Source of the DNA: Mycobacterium sp. 852014-50255_SCH5639931
GTDB taxonomy: Bacteria; Actinomycetota; Actinomycetes; Mycobacteriales; Mycobacteriaceae
DNA length: 64,000 bases
Direction: 5' to 3'
Assembly (NCBI RefSeq): GCF_001665605.1
Contig: NZ_LZSV01000016.1
Location: 62,001-126,000 of the forward strand
Part shown: in pieces, positions 44,842-53,095 of the stretch
How the letters are laid out: every line of letters starts with the position of its first letter
How positions within the stretch are numbered: the stretch's first letter is position 1
The notes under the pieces: model-generated
What the model was told of the DNA's origin: nothing
The model's input: only the letters and a program-made list of their open reading frames with translations
The model's database searches: none
Made by a program: the position numbers and the translations under genes

Positions 44842-45995
44842 CGACGATGGATTACGACCTCGGCGACGACGCCGCAGAACTGCGAAACCACCTGCGGGAG
44901 TTGGTATCCAACCACATCCCCGCCGACTTCCTGGGCGCCTGTACCGAGAACCCGCAAGATCTCGCCACCACCGAGACGTTCTGCAAATTGCTGGCCGCCG
45001 AAGGCCTGCTGGCGCTGGCGTGGCCGAAAGAGCATGGCGGCGGCGGTGGTTCGGTGTGGCAGCAGACGGTGCTGCGCGAGGAGATGTGGGCCCAGCACGA
45101 GCCCCGCGGTCCCCAATACATGGGGATCAATTGGGTGGGCCCGGCACTGATGCGCTACGGAACCGCCCAACAGAAGGCCAGGCACCTGGCCGCCATCGCC
45201 GCCGGCGACGTGATCTGGTGTCAGGGTTTTTCCGAGCCGGAGGCCGGTACCGACCTTGCCTCGTTGCGTACCCGCGCCGTGCGGGACGGCGACGGCTGGC
45301 GCATCACCGGACAGAAGGTGTGGACGTCGTATGCGTTGATGGCGTCCTGGTGTGTGCTGGCGGCCTGCACCGATCCCGAGGCCCCAAAGCCCAAGCGGCT
45401 CACGCTTTTTCTGATTCCGATGGATCGGCCCGGCTTCACGGTCCGGCCTATCGGGTCGATGCTGGGGCCGCATCACCTCAACGAGATGTTCCTCGACGAC
45501 GTGCAGGCGTTCCCCGATGATGTTCTCGGCGAGGTCGGCGACGGCTGGCGGGTCATGCGCGAGGCGCTGGCATTCGAGCGTGTGGGCATCGCCCGCTACG
45601 CGCGCTGCGAATCTTTGCTCGACCGGATGAGCACCCTGCTCGGCGACGATTGGGGCGCGCTTCCCGAATCGCTTCGCTCGCGGTGGGTGCGGGCGCTCGT
45701 CGATCTACGGGTCGCCCGGCTGCTGGCCTATCGAGCCGTGTCGCTGCAAGATGACCCGGCGGCGGGCGCGGCGGCCAGTGCGGCCCGCATCGCCACCACG
45801 ACGTGCGACCAGCAGGTCGCCGAGCTACTTTTCGACGTGTTGGGCCCGGTCGCGCTGGACAGCGGTGCCGGCGCTGCGCTGCACGGGGCGATCGAAGACC
45901 ATTGGCGTTACGCGCAGGCCGCCACCGTGGCATCGGGCACCATCGAAGTGCAGAAGATGTTGGTGGCCAGGGACGTGTTGGGAGAACACCGGTGA
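44838..45995 (+). CDS. Acyl-CoA dehydrogenase subunit 3
   Basis: A 385-aa acyl-CoA dehydrogenase. The ATG at 44838 overlaps the upstream stop (ATGA); an ATG three codons later is an alternative. WCQGFSEPEAGTDLASLRTRA and GQKVWTSYALMASWCVLAA are the conserved FAD/substrate elements. The C-terminus reads ASGTIEVQKMLVARDVLG, degenerate relative to the YGGTSEVQ motif of subunit 2. The N-terminal HGGGGGSVWQQTVL is also typical. It probably forms a second heteromer with the following gene. Confidence 0.9.
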   Translation: MTTMDYDLGDDAAELRNHLRELVSNHIPADFLGACTENPQDLATTETFCKLLAAEGLLALAWPKEHGGGGGSVWQQTVLREEMWAQHEPRGPQYMGINWVGPALMRYGTAQQKARHLAAIAAGDVIWCQGFSEPEAGTDLASLRTRAVRDGDGWRITGQKVWTSYALMASWCVLAACTDPEAPKPKRLTLFLIPMDRPGFTVRPIGSMLGPHHLNEMFLDDVQAFPDDVLGEVGDGWRVMREALAFERVGIARYARCESLLDRMSTLLGDDWGALPESLRSRWVRALVDLRVARLLAYRAVSLQDDPAAGAAASAARIATTTCDQQVAELLFDVLGPVALDSGAGAALHGAIEDHWRYAQAATVASGTIEVQKMLVARDVLGEHR

Positions 45996-46927
45996 AAACT
46001 GATCTGCCACAAGACATCAGCGACTTCGCTGCGGTCGCGGCCAAGCGGCTGGGCCGACTGGGCGGGCCGCAGGCAGCGTTGCGCGCCGAAACCGACGATG
46101 GCATCCGCGACGCGGCGCGCACGGCCCTGGCCGAGGTCGGCGCGTTCGAGCTCGATGTCCGATCGGCGCCCGACGACCTGCTCGCCGCGGCCGTGCTGTG
46201 CCGCGCCGCCGGCGCTACCGCGTTGCCCTATCCCCTCGTCGAAGAGTTACTGGCGATCGACGGCGCCCGCCTTGCCCTGGTCGACCCCGCTGCGCCGCGC
46301 ATCGACCATGGCGACCTGCCCGGTGACTGGATCGCCGCCGACCTCGACGGCACCCGATACCACCCGCGGCCGGCTTCGCGGACCAACGCCAAGCTCGGCC
46401 CGTTCCTGGTGCCCGCTTCCCTCGGTGAGCCCGATGGAACTGTTCCGGCCGGCGACGTTAACCTTCATCTCGTGCTGGGATCATGGCGGATTCTGGGATC
46501 GGTGCAGCAGGCGCTGCAGATCGTCACCGATCATGTGCGTGCCCGCATTCAGTTCGGTAAGCCACTGGCGGACTTTCAGGCCGTCCGGTTCGCCGTGGCG
46601 GAGGCCGCGGTCGCGGTGCGCGGACTGCACGAGTTGGCGAAATTCACCATCTGCCGTCCGGAATCGCTACCAACAGAGGTCCGTTCGGCGGACGCGCTTG
46701 TCCTTCGGCTCAAGGCGTCCGACGCCGCGCGCCAAGTGCTACGCACCTCGCACCAACTGCTCGGCGCGCTGGGCTTCTGCGATGAGTCCGATGTCAGCGT
46801 GCTCGACCGGCATACCCAGCCGCTGATCCGTCTGCCGCTGAGCGCCGAGGCGCTCGCGTTGCGCCTCATCCCGGGCATCCCGGACGGCTCCTTCGAGACA
46901 CTGTTCAGCGGGCCGGTATCGGCGTGA
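45992..46927 (+). CDS. Acyl-CoA dehydrogenase subunit 4 (short, partner type)
   Basis: A 311-aa protein starting at a GTG that overlaps the previous stop as GTGA. It keeps the C-terminal helical domain (QIVTDHVRARIQFGKPLADFQAVRFAVAEAAVAVRGL) and SHQLLGALGFCDESDVSVLDRHTQPL. The N-terminal and middle domains are reduced, and the SEPEAGSD element is absent. This fits the small, non-catalytic chain of an alpha2beta2 dehydrogenase such as FadE28-FadE29. The stop codon touches a MIRU-like element that carries the ribosome site of the next gene. Confidence 0.85.
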   Translation: MKTDLPQDISDFAAVAAKRLGRLGGPQAALRAETDDGIRDAARTALAEVGAFELDVRSAPDDLLAAAVLCRAAGATALPYPLVEELLAIDGARLALVDPAAPRIDHGDLPGDWIAADLDGTRYHPRPASRTNAKLGPFLVPASLGEPDGTVPAGDVNLHLVLGSWRILGSVQQALQIVTDHVRARIQFGKPLADFQAVRFAVAEAAVAVRGLHELAKFTICRPESLPTEVRSADALVLRLKASDAARQVLRTSHQLLGALGFCDESDVSVLDRHTQPLIRLPLSAEALALRLIPGIPDGSFETLFSGPVSA

Positions 46928-46997
46928 GCGCGCCGGCGACGATGCAGTGGGGGCACCGCCCGCTTGCGGGGGACGAAGCGATGAGGAGGAGCGGCGC
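46928..46997 (+). repeat. MIRU-like intergenic element
   Basis: Directly after the stop come GCGCGCCGGCGACGATGCAG and, after a hairpin-bearing stretch (CCCGC TT GCGGG), GAAGCGATGAGGAGGAGCGG. Both outer parts match mycobacterial interspersed repetitive units as I know them. The internal GTGGGGGCACCG stretch is an insertion relative to that core. The GAGGAGGAG within it serves as ribosome site for the ligase 8 bases on. Confidence 0.7.
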
Positions 46998-46999
46998 TC

Positions 47000-48496
47000 G
47001 TGACTAAGCCTGCGGCGGCCGAGGTGGCGGCCAACCCGCTAGCGGACGGAATCCCCTTCGGAACCAAACTTCAACAGCTCGCCGAACAGCGTCGTGACGA
47101 CATCGGGGTGACGGTCGTCGCCCTCGACGGCACCGCGCAGTCGCTGAGCTTCGGTGAACTCGACGCCCGCGCCAATCAGTGGGGCCGCGCACTGGCCGCC
47201 TACGGCGCGGAGACGGGTTCCCTTGTCGCGCTGGCGATCCCGAACTCGATTCACCTGGTGCTGGCCACCCTGGGGTGCTGGAAGATCGGCGCCGTTCCCA
47301 TCCCCATGCACTGGGACCTGCCCGAGTGGGAGCGAGACAGAGTCCGCGAGGTGATCAACCCCGCGGTCGTCGTGGACGAGGTGAGTCGGTGGCGCCTCGA
47401 GGCGCAGGCGGCGGGCGAATCCGCCGGCGCGCTGCCCGAGGCGGTGTCCCCCAATGTCAACGGAATCTGCAGTAGCGGTTCGACCGGGGTACCGAAAGTG
47501 ATCCTCAGCCTGGCGCCGTCGCTCTGGACCCCCCAGCACGGCGAGCCGTTCCTGTCGAACTGGACGCCGGTCGCTCAGCCACAGACCATCATGGTGCCCG
47601 CGCCGATGTATCACACCAACGGCTTCGCCACCTTCTTCTTCCTGCTGGCCGGCGACCGTTTGGTGGTGCTGGAAAAGTTCGATGCCGCACTGGTTCTCGA
47701 TGTGATCGAACGCTTCAAGGTCACCAACTTCACCGCCACGCCGACGATGCTGGCGCGCATCGCGGCCCGGCCGGAAGTCCGGGAGCGGGACCTGTCCAGC
47801 ATCGTGTTCATCCTGCAGGGCGCCGCCGTGATGCCGCCGTCGCTCATGCATACCTGGTTCGAACTGCTGAGCCCGCAGCAGATCGTGTCGGCATACGGCA
47901 TGACCGAAAACCTTGGGCTCACGGCCTTGCGCGGCGACGAGTGGCTCGCCCACCCGGGCAGTGTCGGCCGCGGCTTCCGGGATACCGAAATCCGGATTCT
48001 CGACGCCGGAACGAAACAGCTTGGCCCCGGTGAACACGGCGAGATCTACCTGCGCGCACCGATGAGCGCGGGATCGCGCTATGTGGGCGGCGCGGCGCCG
48101 CTACCGTCCACCGAAGACGGCTTCCGCTCCGCCGGCGACATCGGCTACCTGGACGAGGACGGCTACCTCTACATCGTCGACCGCCGAGTCGACATGATCG
48201 TCACCGGCGGCGCGAATGTCTTTCCGGCGGAAGTCGAGTCGGCTTTAGCGGGACATCCCGACATCGCCGACGTCGTCGTCATCGGCCTTGCCGACCCGCA
48301 ATGGGGACGCCGGGTGCACGCGGTGGTGCAGCTCGCCGGCGGTGCGGCGCTCACCGAAGAGCAGGTGATCGAGTATGCGAAGACCCGGCTCGCCCACTAC
48401 AAGGCCCCCAAGACCATCGAGTTCGTCGACGCGATTCCCCGCACCGCGGCGACCAAGGTCAATCGCTCGGCGATGATCGAGGCCCGGGGCGGCTGA
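47000..48496 (+). CDS. Acyl-CoA ligase (AMP-binding family), second copy
   Basis: A 498-aa ANL-superfamily ligase from GTG. The P-loop reads GICSSGSTGVPKVI, followed by FILQGAAVMPPSLM, SAYGMTENLGLTAL, GFRSAGDIGYLDEDGYLYIVDRRVD and the Lys-bearing IPRTAATKVNRSAM. It is clearly distinct from the ligase at 33303. Because it ends the acyl-CoA dehydrogenase run, it probably supplies the acyl-CoA that these enzymes oxidise. Only 21 bases separate it from the convergent secreted-protein gene. Confidence 0.9.
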   Translation: MTKPAAAEVAANPLADGIPFGTKLQQLAEQRRDDIGVTVVALDGTAQSLSFGELDARANQWGRALAAYGAETGSLVALAIPNSIHLVLATLGCWKIGAVPIPMHWDLPEWERDRVREVINPAVVVDEVSRWRLEAQAAGESAGALPEAVSPNVNGICSSGSTGVPKVILSLAPSLWTPQHGEPFLSNWTPVAQPQTIMVPAPMYHTNGFATFFFLLAGDRLVVLEKFDAALVLDVIERFKVTNFTATPTMLARIAARPEVRERDLSSIVFILQGAAVMPPSLMHTWFELLSPQQIVSAYGMTENLGLTALRGDEWLAHPGSVGRGFRDTEIRILDAGTKQLGPGEHGEIYLRAPMSAGSRYVGGAAPLPSTEDGFRSAGDIGYLDEDGYLYIVDRRVDMIVTGGANVFPAEVESALAGHPDIADVVVIGLADPQWGRRVHAVVQLAGGAALTEEQVIEYAKTRLAHYKAPKTIEFVDAIPRTAATKVNRSAMIEARGG

Positions 48497-48517
48497 GAGG
48501 ACCGGACTCTGGAATGG

Positions 48518-48940
48518 TCAGCCGACCGGTGTGATCCCCGAGCTCGAGATGGTGAAGCCGCGACCCGAAACGACGGTACATGTCACCCCGCCGGTCTCCG
48601 ACCGGCATGTGAACGGGCCGGCTCCCATCGTCTGCCCGTAACCGAGGATCGGAGTGCCCTCCGCCGGATTCGCCAGACAGCTCTCCCCCGCGCAGCGGGA
48701 CAGGCCCCCACCGGTGTCCATCCGTACGGACGCCGGTGGCGACAAGGTGAAACAGAACGTTTCGTCGGGTAGACCGCGACGCTGGTAGTCGATCTCGCAG
48801 CTGATGTTGCGTGACGGGGACAGGAAAGCCACGTAGTTGTCCTGATCGGCGGCGGCCAACGGCGTGAACGCCTGCGGCGCAAGAACGGTTCCGGCGCCGC
48901 CCAGTACGGTTGCTGCGGCGGTCAGCGCTTTTCTCAACAC
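48518..48940 (-). CDS. Secreted hypothetical protein
   Basis: A 140-aa protein from a GTG at 48940 (LRKALTAAATVLGGAGTVLAPQAFTPLAAADQ), an N-terminal Sec signal peptide with likely cleavage near AAADQ. The mature part has cysteines in NISCEID, ETFCFTL, LSRCAGESCLANP and GPFTCRSETGGVTCTV, suggesting disulfides. No family is recognised. Mycobacterial small exported proteins of this shape are common. Context gives no clear link to the catabolic genes. Confidence 0.68.
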   Translation of the reverse strand: MLRKALTAAATVLGGAGTVLAPQAFTPLAAADQDNYVAFLSPSRNISCEIDYQRRGLPDETFCFTLSPPASVRMDTGGGLSRCAGESCLANPAEGTPILGYGQTMGAGPFTCRSETGGVTCTVVSGRGFTISSSGITPVG

Positions 48941-48979
48941 ATGCCAACCGTGCCACAACGAGGCAACCGGCGGACCGAT

Positions 48980-49825
48980 TTATCGAATCGGTTCGTCACC
49001 GAGCACGGTCGTGCGCAGCATCTCGCGTTGCGAGGTGGGGTCGTAGGGGGCCGCGCGGTGGAGCACTCCCCGGTTGTCCCAGATGACGGTGTCGCCCACC
49101 GACCAGTGGTGGCTGTACACCTGGTTCGTTCTAGTGGCGCGCTCGAGCAGCTCCTCAAGCAGCGCTCGGCCCTCGTCGAGATCCATGCCCACCACGTAGT
49201 CGGCCGACGCGCCCAGCACCAGCGATCTGCGGCCGCTGCGGTGCGTCCACACCAGCGGGTGTTCATGGGTGCGCCGGGATCGCCAGCGGGCCACCTGTTC
49301 TGGCGAGGCGTCAGGATGGGCGCGCCGCTGAGAGGCCTCCAGCGAGTGCACGACGCGAAGCGACCCGAAGCGATCCTTGTCTTCTTCGGTCAGTTCGTCG
49401 TAGGCGGCATAGGAGTTGGCGAATTCGGTTTCGCCACCCCACTCGGCCACCTGCACCGCCGACAGGACGGTGGCCTTCTGCGGGCACTCGTCGTCGAGCG
49501 GCGTGCATCCATCGATGTGCCAATCGAACGTGGCCTTCAAGATTTCCGCCGAGGAGTTCTTGGCCGGGTTCAGTGAGATGGGATAGATGCCGGCGACCGG
49601 GTGATGGCCGTCGGCGGAGTGATCGACCTCGCCCAGTAGACGACAGAACCTGACCTGGGCCTCTGGATCGAGCTGCAAACCGCGGAAGACCAGGACTCCG
49701 TTGTCCTCCAACGCATCCAAGACCGCCTCACCGACCGGGTCGTCGGAAGCCAGGCGGCCCGGATCGAGGCCGCTGACCTCCGCGCCGACGGACGCGGTGA
49801 GCTTGTTGATGGTGAGCAGACTCAT
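48980..49825 (-). CDS. TauD/TfdA-type Fe(II)/2-oxoglutarate dioxygenase
   Basis: A 281-aa alpha-ketoglutarate-dependent oxygenase with AGGAAGG before the ATG. The metal facial triad is TFDWHIDGC (HxD) and GVLHRAAPYD (distal His). The 2-oxoglutarate-binding Arg is in QREMLRTTV. WSVGDTVIWDNRG precedes the distal His, as usual. It would hydroxylate or cleave an acid-bearing substrate. It follows the small Rieske-associated protein by 30 bases and ends the long minus-strand run that starts at 55941. Confidence 0.9.
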   Translation of the reverse strand: MSLLTINKLTASVGAEVSGLDPGRLASDDPVGEAVLDALEDNGVLVFRGLQLDPEAQVRFCRLLGEVDHSADGHHPVAGIYPISLNPAKNSSAEILKATFDWHIDGCTPLDDECPQKATVLSAVQVAEWGGETEFANSYAAYDELTEEDKDRFGSLRVVHSLEASQRRAHPDASPEQVARWRSRRTHEHPLVWTHRSGRRSLVLGASADYVVGMDLDEGRALLEELLERATRTNQVYSHHWSVGDTVIWDNRGVLHRAAPYDPTSQREMLRTTVLGDEPIR

Positions 49826-49855
49826 GGCCTGTCCTTCCTGATCAATGCCTTGCCG

Positions 49856-50191
49856 TTAGGGCGACGGCTCGACGGTGCGGATCATGACCGCGTCGGCGGC
49901 ACTGACGGGCGCGGGCTGATGCATGATCTCCACCGCCATCGCGACCATGATCAACGAATAGATCATGTGCAGCAGGTTGAGCGCATCGTCGGGCAGGTTG
50001 TCGAGCGGGAACTTGTCGCAGTATTCGATGGCCTCTTCAAGCCGTGGGAAGAACGCGTCGTAGAACTCGCGCATCTCGGGCATCGTGCTGGCGATTCGGG
50101 CGTTCCAGCGTTCGGTTTCGGTTGCCAGGCACCACTGTTGGGCGTACTTCTCCAATTCGGCGAAGGCGCTGGGCAGCATGGCGTCTGACAC
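49856..50191 (-). CDS. Small Rieske-associated protein, copy B
   Basis: A 111-aa helical protein of unknown function, starting at a GTG 4 bases after the Rieske B stop, with AGGAG inside the end of that gene. It shares about half its residues with the protein at 54338, including IASTMPEM, FYDAFFPRLEEAIEYCDKF, LPDDALNLLHMIYSLIMV and a conserved Cys. It has no signal peptide. The invariant location after a Rieske oxygenase in both copies argues for an accessory or small subunit, though it does not look like the NTF2-fold beta subunits known to me. Confidence 0.75.
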   Translation of the reverse strand: MSDAMLPSAFAELEKYAQQWCLATETERWNARIASTMPEMREFYDAFFPRLEEAIEYCDKFPLDNLPDDALNLLHMIYSLIMVAMAVEIMHQPAPVSAADAVMIRTVEPSP

Positions 50192-50195
50192 GGGT

Positions 50196-51464
50196 TCACA
50201 CTCCTGCCGGCGCCGAAGCAGATTCGCGCTGGTACGCGTCGACCCAGTCGGTGACGACCTTGTGCAGGTGGCGTACCAGGATTTCTTGGTCGCTGAGTGG
50301 AAACGCATCGACGATTCCGTATTCCAGTGCGGCCTGCGTGCCACCGAGCATCCCCGCGTCCTGCAGCGCAAACTCCTTGAGCACCACCGACGCCACTTCG
50401 TGTTCGATGCGTTCGCGCACGCTGCGGGCCGGGTGGAAGTAGGTATAGGCCTCGAAGCGATGCGTGTTGTGTGAGGTGGGCCAATACCGGTAGAGCAGAT
50501 ACCAGCCGCCGTAGATCAATATTTCGATGTTGGGGAAGATCTGGAAATTGCTGATGCCCCATGGCTCGATGCCGCCCGGGTTGAGGCCAGGCGGTAGCGC
50601 ACCGATATCCGGTGTGCGCCACGGGCCGACCAGCCCGCTCTGGGTGGTCCGCTCGATCGGATACATGTACTCGGGAGGCAGCAGCCACCGCCGCCGCCCG
50701 GCGGTCGACACCAGCCGGTGCGGACCGTCGAGCTGGAAGTGCCCACAGGTGAATCCGGCGTTGGGGTCGCGCACGTCGGGAGGCACTTGTTGCGGATGCA
50801 GCGAAGGTACGTGGTAGTACTCCTGAAAAGCGTCGGCGAAGATCTTCCAGTTGCTGTTGTTATGCGCCACCCACTCGTAGCGTTCGGTCAATTTCTCGAA
50901 CGGGTACCCGTCGAGACCCGTGACCATAGGCCCGAGGAATTCGCGCAGGCTCTGTCGGGGTTGGGCGTCGAAGTTGATGAAGACGAACCCATTCCAGACG
51001 TCACAGTGCACGGGTCGCAGCCCGTAGTCGGACGGGTCGAGGTCGAAGAATTCGGATTCCTGCTGCACGAATGTCAACGCCCCCTCGAGGTCGTAACGCC
51101 ACCCGTGGTACTTGCAGGTGAATTGCCGGCAGGTGCCTCGGGTTTCCTGGGCGGGAAAGTCGTTCCACACCAGCTTGTTTCCCCGGTGACGACAGACGTT
51201 GTAGAAGGCGCGGATGCGTTCGTCTCGCGCTTTCACCAGAATGACCGAACTCCGGACCACCTCGAGCTCTTTGGTGAGGTAGCTGCCGACGCGGGGCAAC
51301 TCCTCGACCCTGGCGACGTTCAGCCAGGCGCGTTTGAAGATCGCTTCGCGTTCGAGCTCGTAGAACTCCGGGGACGTGGAGTCGCCGAATGACACCGGGC
51401 CGGTGCCCAGTTCGGGATAGTGCTCGGTCCAGGATCCCTCCGGTGGCCTGCCCGATCGCGTCAT
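50196..51464 (-). CDS. Rieske oxygenase alpha subunit, copy B
   Basis: A 422-aa oxygenase with AGGAGG 5 bases before the ATG at 51464. Rieske ligands are C91-R-H93 and C117-K-Y-H120; the 23 residues between the pairs exceed the usual 16-17. The iron site is ADAFQEYYHVPSLH (His-x4-His). It is the same length as copy A (54673) and highly similar throughout. The shared order Rieske plus ~111-aa protein shows a two-gene module duplicated within one operon. Electrons probably come from the 2Fe-2S ferredoxin at 52259. Confidence 0.9.
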   Translation of the reverse strand: MTRSGRPPEGSWTEHYPELGTGPVSFGDSTSPEFYELEREAIFKRAWLNVARVEELPRVGSYLTKELEVVRSSVILVKARDERIRAFYNVCRHRGNKLVWNDFPAQETRGTCRQFTCKYHGWRYDLEGALTFVQQESEFFDLDPSDYGLRPVHCDVWNGFVFINFDAQPRQSLREFLGPMVTGLDGYPFEKLTERYEWVAHNNSNWKIFADAFQEYYHVPSLHPQQVPPDVRDPNAGFTCGHFQLDGPHRLVSTAGRRRWLLPPEYMYPIERTTQSGLVGPWRTPDIGALPPGLNPGGIEPWGISNFQIFPNIEILIYGGWYLLYRYWPTSHNTHRFEAYTYFHPARSVRERIEHEVASVVLKEFALQDAGMLGGTQAALEYGIVDAFPLSDQEILVRHLHKVVTDWVDAYQRESASAPAGV

Positions 51465-51483
51465 CTGAACCTCCTGATCGACG

Positions 51484-52227
51484 TCACAACACCGCTCCGC
51501 CGTTGACGCCCAAAACCTGGCCGGTGATGAATCTGGCTTCCTCCGAACACAGGAATCCCACCGCAGCGGCGACGTCAGCCCCGGTGCCCAGATAGCCCAG
51601 CGGGATGTTGGCGGCGATCTGGTCGTTGGACGGCAGGTAACCGGCCGCCTGCCCCTGATGCTGCATCGGCGTTTCGATGCCCGACGGCGGGATGTTGTTG
51701 ACGGTGATCCCGTGCGAGGCATATTCGCGTGCAAGCGATTTGGTCAGGGTGATCACACCGCCTTTGGACGCCGCGTAATGGGCGGCGAACGGTGAGCCAC
51801 GTTGAGCGCTTGACGACGAGATCATGACGATCCTGCCCCAATTCGCATCGACCATGTCCGGGAGCGCAAGTTGGCAGCAATGAAACGTCCCGGTCAGATT
51901 GACGTCGATGATCCGCGCCCACGATTCGGCGGTGATGTCGGCGAAGGCCGAAAAGCCGAACAGCCCGGCGCTGGTCACCAGCACGGTGACCGGGCCCAAC
52001 TCGCTGCGGACCTTGGCGAATGCCTGCTCGAGCGCGGGCCGGTCGGTGACATCGGCACCCACTCCGATCGCGGTGACACCCTCGGCACGCAGATCCTCGG
52101 TGACACGCTGCGCCGCTTGCTCGTTGACGTCCAGGACCGCGACCTTGTGTCCCCGCCGGCCCAATTCGTGGCAGGTGGCTTCGCCCATACCCGAGGCGCC
52201 GCCCGTCACCACGGCCACCCGGCTCAT
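51484..52227 (-). CDS. SDR-family dehydrogenase
   Basis: A 247-aa SDR. The cofactor motif is VAVVTGGASGMGEAT with an Asp-containing VAVLDVNE that favours NAD(H). Active-site elements are MISSSSAQRG and HYAASKGGV. LVTSAGLFGF stands in for NNAG. It lies between the ferredoxin and Rieske B on one transcript and probably oxidises the hydroxyl or diol made by these oxygenases. The stop is 19 bases from the Rieske start. Confidence 0.9.
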   Translation of the reverse strand: MSRVAVVTGGASGMGEATCHELGRRGHKVAVLDVNEQAAQRVTEDLRAEGVTAIGVGADVTDRPALEQAFAKVRSELGPVTVLVTSAGLFGFSAFADITAESWARIIDVNLTGTFHCCQLALPDMVDANWGRIVMISSSSAQRGSPFAAHYAASKGGVITLTKSLAREYASHGITVNNIPPSGIETPMQHQGQAAGYLPSNDQIAANIPLGYLGTGADVAAAVGFLCSEEARFITGQVLGVNGGAVL

Positions 52228-52258
52228 CGACTGCGCCCCATTGCGGTTGTTCTCCCCT

Positions 52259-52588
52259 TCACTCGTAGACCACGCGTACGGTGCGGCTGGTCGGCAACGC
52301 CTGGCAGGTCAGGACCCACCCGTCGTCCACCTCGTCGTCATCGAGTGCGTCGTTGTTGAGCATTCGGGCGCTGCCCTGCGTCAGCCGCGCCATGCAGGTT
52401 GCGCAGGAACCGGTTTCGCACGAGGACGGCGCGGCCAAGCCCGCCATGCGGGCGGTCTGCAGCAAGGTATCGCCCGCACTGTAGGGCACCGTCGTGGCGC
52501 GCCGGTCCAGCTCTATGGTCACTTCCTCGGTCACGACCCCGTCGCTATCGTGCGACCCCGACGCGGCGGTCGCTCTGGGCTCTGGCAT
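52259..52588 (-). CDS. 2Fe-2S plant-type ferredoxin
   Basis: A 109-aa electron carrier with C57-x4-C62-x2-C65 and C95, the plant-type [2Fe-2S] pattern (SSCETGSCATC). It resembles the C-terminal domain of KshB-like reductases but has no flavin or NAD domain. A separate reductase, not in this window, must feed it. It starts a sub-run ferredoxin-SDR-Rieske B-small protein-TauD. Its start lies 11 bases from a 19-base motif shared with the 56071 promoter. Confidence 0.9.
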   Translation of the reverse strand: MPEPRATAASGSHDSDGVVTEEVTIELDRRATTVPYSAGDTLLQTARMAGLAAPSSCETGSCATCMARLTQGSARMLNNDALDDDEVDDGWVLTCQALPTSRTVRVVYE

Positions 52589-52599
52589 CTCTCGAACAG

Positions 52600-52618
52600 T
52601 ATCAACTACTTGCGATTA
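52600..52618. promoter_or_regulatory. 19-bp shared operator motif, site 1
   Basis: TATCAACTACTTGCGATTA is identical to the minus strand of 56071-56089. It sits in the gap between the MarR stop and the ferredoxin start. It contains CAA-N4-TTG on the minus strand, the core of many MarR sites. A flanking ACTTG-N10-CAAGT dyad is present only at this copy. Confidence 0.6.
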
Positions 52619-52642
52619 ATATCAAGTACTAGAGAATCGGCC

Positions 52643-53095
52643 CTAGTTCTCCACGCGGTCGTTGAAAAGCTCGTGGCCGGTGCCCTTTTCGACCACGCGG
52701 CCCAGCAGTTCACGCAGGGTTTGCTGCTCCTGCTCGCTGAGGACACCGAACACCTCTTCGTGAGCGGCGATCGCGTCGTTGACGACCGTTGCGGCGACTT
52801 TGCGGCCCTCCCCCGTGAGGTAGGCCTGCAGAATGCGGCCGTGCTGGGGATCGCGCTTTCTTTCCACCAGGCCGCGGCGCTCCAGCGCGGTCAGCGCGAG
52901 CTGAACCCCCTGCGGGCTGATCAACAGGCGGCGGGCCAGTTCGGCGCCGGAAAGGCCGGGCTCATTGGCGAGTTGGCGCAACACGCCGATCTGGGCAGTG
53001 CTGACACCGTGCACTCGCATCGCGTCGTTGATGGTGGTCAGCGAGTAATAGAAAGCCTGCTTGAGCAACCACAGGATGTTATCGGTGAGTTCCAT
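52643..53095 (-). CDS. MarR-family regulator
   Basis: A 150-aa winged-helix protein: STAQIGVLRQLANEPGLSGAELARRLLISPQGVQLALTALERRGLVERKRDPQHGR is the DNA-binding core with wing. The N- and C-terminal helices form the dimer interface. MarR proteins of this size usually respond to aromatic or lipophilic ligands and repress neighbouring catabolic genes. Its start overlaps the amidohydrolase end by 17 bases. The 19-bp motif at 52600 and 56071 is its most likely target. Confidence 0.9.
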   Translation of the reverse strand: MELTDNILWLLKQAFYYSLTTINDAMRVHGVSTAQIGVLRQLANEPGLSGAELARRLLISPQGVQLALTALERRGLVERKRDPQHGRILQAYLTGEGRKVAATVVNDAIAAHEEVFGVLSEQEQQTLRELLGRVVEKGTGHELFNDRVEN

